From the NCBI GenBank assembly GCA_032622095.1, contig CP136066.1, positions 94,137,319 through 94,201,318 of the forward strand: DNA of 64,000 nt, read 5' to 3'. The position numbers were made by a program, and so were the translations under genes. The notes beneath the pieces are model-generated. The model ran no database searches and was not told the origin of the DNA. It saw only the letters and a program-made list of their open reading frames with translations. This DNA is from Siphonodentalium dalli (Eukaryota; Mollusca; Scaphopoda; Gadilida; Siphonodentaliidae). Below are positions 55,788-64,000 of this stretch, in pieces; the stretch's first letter is position 1, and every line of letters begins with the position of its first letter.

Positions 55788-56557
55788 TTAACCCTTTGAA
55801 CCAGAGAGACCAGAATACCAGTCCAATCCTTATATTCCTATATCCCCGGAGACCGTAATACCAGTCCGGAAATCAGACGATATTGTACACGAAATTACAG
55901 CTCAATAAACACACATATATCAACTAGGGTTTTACTTCTACTTTGTACACACGTGTCAAATGCTTACCCACATGACTTTGATCAACAAACTGACGACAGA
56001 GGGTTTGTTTCTTCGCAATTGAGCAGAGGCCTATATCGAGAAAAAAAAAACCCTTTTTATCGTCGGAAAAGGGGAAGTATTTCGTTAGAAATTTCGCGAT
56101 CAAAGCCCAAATTAACTAGAATAGTGCTTCTACACTTTGCACGAATGACTCACATGTTCATACCTCTGATTTTAGCAGCCAAATTGGAAACGGAGGGTCT
56201 GTTTCTTCGCGCAAACACACAGGTGCATTTTGAGAAACGCCGTCTATTGTAGGCGAAGTGTAAGAATTTTGTTATAAATATATAGCGCGACCAAAGGAAG
56301 CCGCAATATATCTATATACATGTACATGACATGTATATTGAACGTGGAATAGACTGTCTCGTTGAAATACATTGTGACAGTTTTCACCGCATACTTGTTC
56401 AGTTAGCATAGTAGATTGCCATATAGATGAGCGTGTATACATGTATATACGTCCAAATTAAGAGCTTTATGAGTTACGTCATCGGAACACTATATAACGT
56501 CAGGCGCCTCGGGTTGGGGTCATTTAACGTTCAGGACGTCAGGGTTCAAAGGGTTAA
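55788..56557. mobile_element. F6 770-bp element, TTAACCCTTTGAACC termini
   Basis: TTAACCCTTTGAACCAGAGA ... GTCAGGGTTCAAAGGGTTAA. Unlike F2 it is not palindromic inside. It contains a degenerate internal duplication (AGGGTTTGTTTCTTCGCAAT near 56000 and GAGGGTCTGTTTCTTCGCGC near 56193). A 99-codon frame (55953-56252) spans this duplication and is probably not a gene. Confidence 0.85.
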
Positions 56558-56765
56558 GTTATACCTGTATATAACCATGTTAAGTTTTGAGGTGTACAAC
56601 AATATGCATAAAAATTGTGTTAGATGTTAGAGGTTATCTTATGAATTCTGAACACAACTGCAATGTCTGGTGATCAGGCGAATCAGCTGACTGTCGGCAG
56701 CTATAGCGACAAGTTTAAAGTTTGCCGTTTTACAATCTAAACCTTTCTAGAATAGTTGCTAATCA

Positions 56766-57192
56766 ACCCTGAATTTAGTGTGACTGACATTTGCAGAATG
56801 AGGTCCCCAGAGGGTGAATTTAGTGATGCTATCCAGCACAGTGGGCTATCATCAAATTCACCCTCTGTGAACCTCATTCTGCTTAGGCCTCAACCACTAT
56901 ATGAGAGACCTAGGATCAGATTGAAGTTCCCCAGTTGAAGTTGGTGATGTTCACCCATTTGTCACCACCATTATTCATTTTATCTTCTGCAAATTAGGGG
57001 ATATAGAAACTGAACAGAAAGGAAACGTAACTAAAAACAATGTTAATTTGAGACTATAGACACTTCCCAGCGAATGAGGCATAAGCAGAATAAAGTCACC
57101 AGAGGGTGAATTTGGTGATGATAGCATCACTAAATTCACCCTCTGGGGACCTCATTCTGCAAATGTCAGACACACTAAATTCAGACTTGAGA
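56766..57192. mobile_element. F4 composite palindrome
   Basis: CAACCCTGAATTTAGTGTGA ... ACACTAAATTCAGACTTG. Hairpin 1 at 56795-56882, hairpin 2 at 57085-57165 (partly deleted). The 5S-like sequence follows about 30 bp after the right end. Confidence 0.9.
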
Positions 57193-57220
57193 GAAATGCA
57201 GGAGTCGCCCCGCAAGTTGG

Positions 57221-57294
57221 CAGCACCCGGAATCCCAGGCCGTTCACCCATCCAAGGACTGACCAAGCTCGACATTGCTTAACGGTGATCAGAC
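57221..57294 (-). rRNA. 5S rRNA-like sequence (pseudogene or SINE head), minus strand
   Basis: Read on the minus strand, GTCTGATCACCGTTAAGCAA, then GTCGAGCTTGGTCAGT, CCTTGGATGGGTGAACGG and CCTGGGATTCCGGGTGCTG follow the 3' two thirds of animal 5S rRNA (TCTGATC, GTTAAGCA, TTGGATGGG, CCTGGGAATACCGGGTGCTG). The internal control region is largely preserved, but the 5' end (GTCTACGGCCA region) is not recognisable and there are several substitutions. A 5S pseudogene or a 5S-headed SINE is more likely than a working gene. Confidence 0.72.
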
Positions 57295-57590
57295 AAAGAG
57301 TCTGACTGTGACCCAAGATATCTAGACCTCTCGTGCAGAAAAGTAATTGGCCTTCTATATTTGTAACACGACCTCTACATAGCTAATATAGGTAAGACTG
57401 GAACATCTCTCACCCGAGGAACTATCTTTGGATACTCAGCTTACATGGTCAGATGCAAACCCATTGTTTAACGCTGCACAGAAAAAACCAGTAAACAATG
57501 TGCACTTATTACCAACAATACACTTCATTGATCTTCCATAAAAAAATACTATCATGAACCATTTTTATCATTCGATCTTTCACTCAAAGA

Positions 57591-58954
57591 TAGAGCTGAA
57601 ACGGTTGACCCATTCTTCTAACCGGTTAACCATCGGGGTTAACCGGATTTCAACCGGTTAACCGCTAAATTTCTAGCGGACTTCTCTCACACTAATTATG
57701 TCGACATTATGCCATGCTCCAGGGACAAACCTAGGTGAGAAATAGTAGCTGAAATAAAGACCTTATTCACGGCATTTAACGATATTCAAAAACACGCATT
57801 CACTGTTCTTTTGCTGGCTCTCGTGATGGGGAATGAGCAAGTGAAATTTGTGAATGGCAGGGGAGATCGCTTATTTGCCGTGATCAGCATATGTTTGGGC
57901 ATTTGTAAAACGAGTAAAATAGTATGGGTATTGGTAAAACGAGTAACAAAACTATATATTAAAGATATGTAATATATCATTATCATCATTGGTATATCCT
58001 CCAATGCATTATATATAAAGACAAGAAAGTAATAACTATAGAACAACAAGGAAGGTCAGTTAGGTCAGACTCGCAGTCCTATTCAGTATTCGAGCTATTC
58101 GTCGGTATCATGATAGCGGACACTAGTGTTGGGAGGTTATATAATTTACGTTTCGGTTTCGTTTTTTTTGGTAAAAAAAAACCTCGGTTTCGGTTTTAGT
58201 ATGCAATCACTTAACATATAGCAATTACTGCCAAATTGAGTGTTAATTAGTCCCACAGGCACAACCAGTTACAGAGTAGCATGGAGCATCAATTTCCTTG
58301 ATAAAAGGGAAGATTATTGAAGAAGTTTTGGGTTGCTTCAACTACGATGTCTGTTTGGTCGCTCAATTGAATTGATCATATTAAATCACAACAGGGAGGA
58401 AGAACGGGAAGAGTGAAGACATTGTGCAGCTGATCTCAATGCTCAAACTTTGTCGACTTACATAGTTTTTATAAACCCCACTGTAAAACAGTTTTATATA
58501 TAGTATGTCGTGGTGTGACTCCAATTTGAATCCATGTTGCTTCGTGCAGTATTAACTATTAAGTTACGAAAGCACGCATTGCCACACAACGCCACTTTTA
58601 CGTTGTCACTTCCTTGTGTGCATTCAGACTTGATACACAGTGACTGCACACGTGCTTTTGTCGGAAGAAAACTTCAAAGGGTCGGAATTGATTGAAGGTC
58701 GCCGACACTTCCAGACAGTTCGAGAATTGCTACTAAGTATCTGATACTACCGCGTATACCAATTAATGCTTGCATTGCACTCTACTATCGGTGACACAGG
58801 ATTTAGTATTAGTTTTGCATCATTTAACCTAATATTTTGAGGATTATTCACGTTCACATTCAACTGACAACAGCATGCGGTTACGTCTGGTTCATTTTTT
58901 TCTAACCGGTTACGTCGCTAACCGGATGCTAACCGTCTAACCGTTTCAGCTCTA
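57591..58954. mobile_element. 1.36-kb hAT-like element, 8-bp duplication
   Basis: CTCAAAGA (57583-57590) | TAGAGCTGAAACGGTTGAC ... CCGTTTCAGCTCTA | CTCAAAGA (58955-58962). Inside both ends lie AACCGGTTAACC-type motifs (57620-57665 and 58910-58945). No hAT transposase seen; a minus-strand 87-codon frame at 57786-58049 is unrecognised. GTGTTGGGAGGTTATATAAT with CGGTTTCGGTTT near 58125-58200 may be a second, older hAT-type terminus. Confidence 0.88.
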
Positions 58955-58962
58955 CTCAAAGA

Positions 58963-59239
58963 TCAGCCAAATTTGCACTTGATATAGATTCGAGTGTCAT
59001 TATATAGAGAATGCTTAACCCAATTTTGCCTTGGTCTAATTCCATTCGATCTTGCTGAAAGCTTCATCCAATTTGGCCTTGGAATAGTTCATCATTAGTA
59101 AGAATAATGTCCTGTGTATTATTCAGAATGTTATGGGAGTGTTCATAGTTAGAAAGCAATTTCCTGGGAACTCCATATGCACTTTAACACAACAATGGTG
59201 ATTCTCCACAATATTAATGTGCTAACTTGCCATACTCGA
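58963..59239. other. Unassigned stretch
   Basis: Nothing recognised. Confidence 0.4.
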
Positions 59240-59345
59240 TGCACAGGGGACCAGTCTAGAGAGAGACTTGGGAGACATCTTTTCCCTAAAATGTGCCACT
59301 TCTCTATATTTTTACCCCAGGGGGAAGTCACTTCTCTCTCATATA
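59240..59345. repeat. F5 fragment
   Basis: GGGACCAGTCTAGAGAGAGA, TTGGGAGACATCTTTTCCC, GGGGGAAGTCACTTCTCTC. Confidence 0.7.
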
Positions 59346-59427
59346 CCAATATACATATTTAAAAACAGCATATTTGAAGCATGCATTTTAGCTTATTATA
59401 ATGGTGTACTTACTCATTATATAGAGG

Positions 59428-59572
59428 ATCTACAATGAGTCCCCAGTATATAGCGGAATTTACAAAACGAATCCAGTAAATTAGGTCTGGACCGAGCCTT
59501 TAGCGAGGTCCAGACCTAATTTACTGGACGAGTTTTGTAATTTCGGCTATATACTGGGGACGAGTTGTAGAT
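59428..59572. repeat. Isolated long palindrome
   Basis: TCTACAATGAGTCCCCAGTA...AAATTAGGTCTGGACC pairs with GGTCCAGACCTAATTTACTG...ACTGGGGACGAGTTGTAGA; arms of ~65 nt with few mismatches and a GAGCCTTTAGCGA loop. No other copy seen. Confidence 0.88.
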
Positions 59573-60039
59573 TCTATTTATTACATGATCCAAAACCTCG
59601 ACAAAACATACTTACATCAGCAAATGGGACGCGAAACTATCATCGGCTTCTAAGGCTTGCGATGACATTTCACAAAACTATGCGTTGTTTGCCCGCGTAA
59701 AGAAATAGTCCCAGATAAATAAAGCTCTTTGGCCTATTTAATGGCGTATATTTAATTACATAACTTTTCAAACTTTTCATTCTTTATAGTCTGTTGGAAA
59801 CCTATTGGAAGCCAAAGTATTTTGAGACGTAGCTTACGGAATGTAAACAGACGACAAACCAGAAGCCAAAGGTCACCTGGCACTATTTCCTGTTATTAAA
59901 CGAACGTTTAATATTATTGCATGGAATAAGTGTGGGATCGTGCAATAAAATGGTATTATAAATGGGCTCTTGTATTGCACAATACTTATTGGATCACAGA
60001 AAGGTGATGTTAGAGAGTAAACTCAACTTCAGCCTTTAT
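59573..60039. other. Unassigned stretch
   Basis: Nothing recognised. Confidence 0.4.
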
Positions 60040-60112
60040 GACTTCTCCCTGATAACAGTCCATTTCTCCCTAATAATCTATTAGAGTGGTCACTAGGGTG
60101 GCCCCTGTAATG
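60040..60112. repeat. F5 fragment
   Basis: GACTTCTCCCTGATAACAGT, CCATTTCTCCCTAATAATC; resembles the inverse of 34890-34935. Confidence 0.65.
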
Positions 60113-60138
60113 CACCACCATTCCTAGCACTTTGTAAA

Positions 60139-60245
60139 CAGTAAGGCCCTAAACAATCGACTCCTTAACTGCAGCAGAATTATGGGTAATTTTTCAGGAT
60201 TTAGTCGGAAATATGGCTTGTTGCCATTCATCGGAAAGCTCTATA
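60139..60245. mobile_element. F1 left arm
   Basis: CAGTAAGGCCCTAAACAATC ... CATTCATCGGAAAGCTCT; the right arm is missing. Confidence 0.88.
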
Positions 60246-60497
60246 TTCCCGGCGTTGTTTTTTTTTACTGTATAAAGTTCCCTGTCAAATCTTCAAAAAG
60301 TTCCAAGGTTTTGTACTAGTGGAATGTGATCTCTACGATCCTTAACCAGAGTAGAGATTGATGGCATGATCTAGTAGCTGTGATACATTTTGAATCATGC
60401 CCTGGCCATAGTGGCTTCAATTAAATCACAATGCAAATAATGTTCAAAGCTGGCTTTATGTATTACCATCAAATAAGTTGGTGTTCAAAAGAGTTAA
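60246..60497. other. Unassigned stretch
   Basis: Nothing recognised. Confidence 0.4.
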
Positions 60498-60642
60498 TTA
60501 ACCCTTTGAGTGCCAGTGTTAGGCCAATGCATTCTCTTATATATGCGAGGCGACCTATGGTCGACTCGCATATATAAGAGAATGCATTGGCACAGGGTAT
60601 ACGGGTTGATACAAAAATCGGACCTGGCACTCAAAGGGTTAA
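60498..60642. mobile_element. Shortest F2 element (145 bp)
   Basis: TTAACCCTTTGAGTGCCAGT, one core hairpin (60525-60590), GGGTTGATACAAAAATCGGA, CCTGGCACTCAAAGGGTTAA. Confidence 0.95.
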
Positions 60643-61284
60643 CTAAACTTTCTTGGTTTGAGACCTACTATAAAAGAGTATAGACTTATTCCCCTTTGTC
60701 AGGGCAGATGTACATTTATATCACAAATTGCAATGAAAATGTTTGAATCCATGATAGTGACTTAAAATTTTGTCGTGGGTTAATTGTTCACATTGATAAT
60801 TTTAGCAACTTTGGATTAGGCCGACCTATGCCTGACAAAACCGATCGTTCACCCCAAATTTCTCGTCCAACAGTGCATCTGAATAACCTTCATTATGACG
60901 CAGACAGACACACTTCGCATAGCGATGGCTTCAGATCAACAATCAAGATAATTCACCAATCAGGAATAGGATGACATTGTATGGAGCAAATTCCTGGCAC
61001 CCATCTGCGTTTTCTGGACATTTCATTCATAAGGCCACAGCAGTGTCTCTCATTTATTGAGATCCTCTACCTATTAGGCGACCTTAATGAATAGCCCTTC
61101 ACAATTACAGTCCTCCTGGAGGGACGGGAGGTTCTCAAATCTCCATGAGTCCAAGAAAATTAGTTCCAGTTTGACCTACATCCTCACAAGAAATTTCAGA
61201 CGAATGAAAGCTACAATTGTCATGATTTGTGACCATTTACTCATTTATCAAACATCACAATGCCTGATTATGGATAACCGCAAC
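60643..61284. other. Unassigned stretch
   Basis: A 79-codon frame at 61087-61326 runs into the F3 end and is unrecognised. Confidence 0.4.
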
Positions 61285-61570
61285 TTTAGCCCTTTCTATA
61301 CTAATTGGATTCTCCCACCCAGTTAGAAAAGAATACATTGGAACGGTCTATTATTCATCTGTAGGGGTTTCAGAAAAAATATAAGCAGATGACAGCTAGA
61401 TAATATATATAATATACAGAAAGAGTCTTATTTATTAGAGGAAAATGTTCAGATAATAAGTTCAACAAATGGCCTATGGTCGTTTGTTGAACTTATTATC
61501 TGAATATTTTCAAGACACACTTGAGGCCGCGTTCATTCTATGGATTCTGATAGACTCTTAGTGTGATTCA
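61285..61570. mobile_element. F3 MITE abutting F2
   Basis: TTTAGCCCTTTCTATACTAA ... hairpin AAATGTTCAGATAATAAGTT / AACTTATTATCTGAATATTT around GGCCTATGGTC. The right terminus is unclear near the TTAA shared with the next element. Confidence 0.8.
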
Positions 61571-61805
61571 TTAACCCTTTGAGTGCCAGGTCGATTTTTG
61601 TATCAACCCATATACCCTGTGCCAATGCATTCTCTTATGGTCGCCTCGCATATATAAGAGAATGCATTGGCCTAACAATTGTATTTTTTTTTTTTTTTAA
61701 TTTACAATTTTTTACAATTTTACTAATTTATTCTTATATTCTTTAACAGACTTATTTTGTAGGTTTAGGGCCGATGAGATCGGCCCCTGGCACTCAAAGG
61801 GTTAA
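61571..61805. mobile_element. F2 element, TTAACCCTTTGAGTGCCAG termini
   Basis: TTAACCCTTTGAGTGCCAGG ... GGCCGATGAGATCGGCCCCT, GGCACTCAAAGGGTTAA. One core arm is shortened (CTCTTATGGTCGCCTCGC). Confidence 0.95.
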
Positions 61806-61959
61806 TCAGACAGACAGATATGGTATAAAGCCAGTTCAAGAACACAGCAGAATTACAATGACCTTCCATATGCTTGACTGTCTCATTTTATCTTGATCTA
61901 TGATCTTATTTCCCAGAAAATGGGAACAATCTTTCCATATTGAGGGAAGCTGTCACTCC

Positions 61960-62215
61960 TGTACTTCATAGTCTCCCACAAGTGATATCTTCAATGCGTG
62001 TTAAAGGGACCCGAGGTCTTCCGTGGGTAAATGTGCAAAAAAATGTAAAAATCAGTAAAAACATCACCCACATGTTATGAAAGCAGTTGTCATACCATAT
62101 TTCATTCAGATCTGATAATCCTAATAATGGCCGCGATATATACACAGACGGACAAACATACAAAGTCAATCAGGTACACCGCACCCACATTTTTATCAAA
62201 AAGTGGGGATATAAC
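61960..62215. repeat. Diverged ~150-bp repeat copy
   Basis: CATACCATATTTCATTCAGA, TCTGATAATCCTAATAATGG, CACAGACGGACAAACATAC. Confidence 0.65.
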
Positions 62216-62866
62216 AAATGGATTTCTCAGAATGTCTATGCATCTATATAGCAACAAGAGGAGAAGTCATCGAAAATAACTAAAAAAAAATTCCATTGGG
62301 ATGCTCCATATCTATCAACAACTTCTTTGATGCTACTCATATTCTCATGATAACAGTGCATCTGTGGGGTCACAACACAGAAAAAAGTATGCTAAATTCA
62401 TGGTATAAAGACACTAACCTTAATTTTCACCACTTTAGCTTTCCCGGGATGATAATTAGAGTAATGCTTCTTCACGGTTGTTTTCTGCAATTAGAGAGAT
62501 TAGATCTGATTATTACATCACGCAGGGTTTTTTATGTTTTCTGTACCTCATTTCAAGGACAATAATTCACGATGGTAGATAATAATATGAAGTCCCTGAA
62601 AGGGGAAGCACAGGTGGAGTTTTCTAACTGTATAATTATTAGATCTTTCAAATGAATTGGAAGCTTTGATGTGCTTCTACGACAAGTATGATTTTGTGTA
62701 CATCTGTATTAAAGCTTTACGTAATGTTTGAAGATATGCGTATCAGGGCCAGGCACCTACGTCATAATTTGCTCTAAAATGGCGGGAAGATATCACTCTT
62801 GGCAATATCAACATTTGTTTTTCTATTTTAAAGTGATGTGAAACACTCCGGTGGGGCGATCAAATA
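62216..62866. other. Unassigned; AAAGTGATGTGAAACACTCC at 62831
   Basis: That 20-mer matches the start of the dispersed repeat at 24092. Nothing else recognised. Confidence 0.45.
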
Positions 62867-62982
62867 CAGTAATGCTCTAAATAATCGACTCCTTAACCAC
62901 AGCAGAATTATGGGTAACTTTTCAGGATTTAGTCGGAAATATGGCTTGTTGCCATTCAATGGAAAGCTCTCAGTGAGTGAAA
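62867..62982. mobile_element. F1 left arm plus apex
   Basis: TA | CAGTAATGCTCTAAATAATC ... GGAAAGCTCTCAGTGAG; the right arm is absent. Confidence 0.9.
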
Positions 62983-63122
62983 TATGACTATATTTACTGT
63001 CTGCAATGAGTTTGATAAAGATTCTAGATTATGATGCAAGCTGTGTTCTGTATTCATTCCACACCCTTGTGTCAGATAAGTTTAACCCATGACTGACTAT
63101 CCTGAATTCAACTATTATATTA

Positions 63123-63248
63123 AGGAGATAAACGTACCCTGTTGAGTTGTACATTCCGGGATTCGAGCAAGGCGGCTTGCCGGCGAGTACACAAACTGTT
63201 TTCATGCTCGATTCCCAGAATGTACAACTCAACATGTACGTTTATCTC
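63123..63248. repeat. Isolated palindrome
   Basis: AGGAGATAAACGTACCCTGT...TTGTACATTCCGGGATTCGA pairs with TCGATTCCCAGAATGTACAA...CATGTACGTTTATCTCC; arms ~45 nt, loop ~35 nt rich in GGCGGCTTGCCGGCG. Confidence 0.88.
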
Positions 63249-64000
63249 CATTGTAATTCAATCTAGCAAGGAATTTGCAAAAAAACTGTATAAAAATGAT
63301 CATTTAGTAATTTTCATGACACAAATCGAGACTTTCATTTTGCCGTTGTCACCGTGCACAAATCGTTGGGTTTGTTCATTGTGTAATCGGAACACTGCTC
63401 CGTAACAATTTCCTATCGCTACTCTGTTCTGCGCCGATGAAATTTTACCGTGCTACATTCAGATTTGATGCAGGCTGAAGCGGCCGATGTCGGTGAATCG
63501 AAAACTAAAGTTAGCCGCTCTCGGCCAATCAGAATGCTTGTTTTTAGTGACAAATACTCATTTGAATTACAATAAGTTATATCTAACTATTATAGTTGAA
63601 TATGGATATTGCCGTTTTGTGACTTCAATAAAAGAAGGTTAATCCAAAATCATATTTCACAAAAATGATTCAAAATCAGAGCTAATTAATCAGTACTAAT
63701 TGTTCAAAATGTAAATGTCATGTAAGGGTACGTATGATTTTTCTAGGGTATGAAAAAAATTGGGTGGTCCGCCCCAAGCAGAGAATTGTTTGTTTGCCAG
63801 CTGCCCAGCCATTAGCGTTAAGAGTTCCACACTATATCAGGATCCTGCCGACTATTGGTTGTCTGGAACCATTGAGCCTGTAATTTACAAATGTCTGCGA
63901 GCCCAAAATGGCCATTGTTAGGAGAAACCTCTATTACCACATCAATCGCATAGCGAAATGCCACCAATGCTCATGCCGACACTAATGACAGAAGCACTGG
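63249..64000. other. Unassigned stretch to the window end
   Basis: Nothing recognised; only short frames. Confidence 0.4.

Noticed and set aside
55953..56252. 99-codon frame in F6 as a gene
   Set aside because: It covers a degenerate internal duplication and has no recognisable domain.
63029..63405. Similar frames on both strands near 63.1-63.2 kb
   Set aside because: Explained by the palindrome at 63123-63248.

Overview
This is a 64-kb window of AT-rich eukaryotic nuclear DNA. I recognise no intact host gene in it: no conserved exon series, no tRNA, no operon-like packing, and almost all open frames are under 130 codons. The mix of repeats (a DIRS-type tyrosine-recombinase retroelement, a Penelope-like relic with a hammerhead motif, dense palindromic MITEs, and a ~150-bp repeat ending in GGAC/CAGACGGA tracts) suggests a marine invertebrate, most likely a bivalve mollusc. 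That organism call is inference, not proof.

The coding content is transposon-derived. (1) 661-3243 is a decayed DIRS-like element: reverse transcriptase (YIDD), RNase H, a post-RNase-H region and an uninterrupted tyrosine recombinase, separated by four 1-nt frameshifts and followed by DIRS-style direct/inverted repeats (3411-3809). (2) 47226-47661 is a short Penelope-like fragment holding a GIY-YIG C-terminus, with a hammerhead-ribozyme-like fold just upstream. (3) 19489-19868 encodes a frameshifted zinc-finger-like polypeptide inside nested DNA transposons.

The rest is dominated by non-autonomous DNA elements, which I sort into families. F1: ~213-bp near-perfect palindromes, CAGTAATGCCCTAA termini, TA targets, about 21 copies. 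F2: TTAACCCTTT...AAAGGGTTAA elements carrying one to three copies of a hairpin core based on TGCATTCTCTTATATATGCG. F3: TTAACCCTTTCTATA elements with a GTTCAGATAATAAGTTCAACA hairpin. F4: composite palindromes of ~400 bp based on GCAGAATGAGGTCCCCAGAG, with 8-bp target duplications. F5: a repeat rich in GGGAGAAGTCAC motifs. F6-F9 are further TTAA-flanked palindromes. Larger elements with clear boundaries are 17711-21553 (TA duplication, subterminal minisatellites), 18406-20159 nested in it, 38453-39639 (CAT), 42580-43745 (9-bp duplication, MULE-like), 51192-53386 (TAA, Harbinger-like, inside an 87-bp satellite) and 57591-58954 (8-bp duplication, hAT-like).

Layout: 0-4.2 kb ~150-bp repeats, DIRS, F1/F5; 4.2-17 kb MITE-rich; 17.5-21.8 kb triple nest; 21.8-37 kb dense F1/F2/F4 with a near-identical inverted F2 pair at 34.4-36.3 kb; 38.2-40.7 kb tandem duplication containing a transposon; 41-44 kb satellite and MULE; 45-50 kb ~150-bp repeats, Penelope relic, F1-F3; 50.8-53.5 kb split satellite; 54-64 kb F2/F4/F6, a 5S-rRNA-like sequence, the hAT element and isolated palindromes. 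The window reads as a layered insertion record in a gene desert, or possibly within very large introns; the sequence alone cannot separate these.
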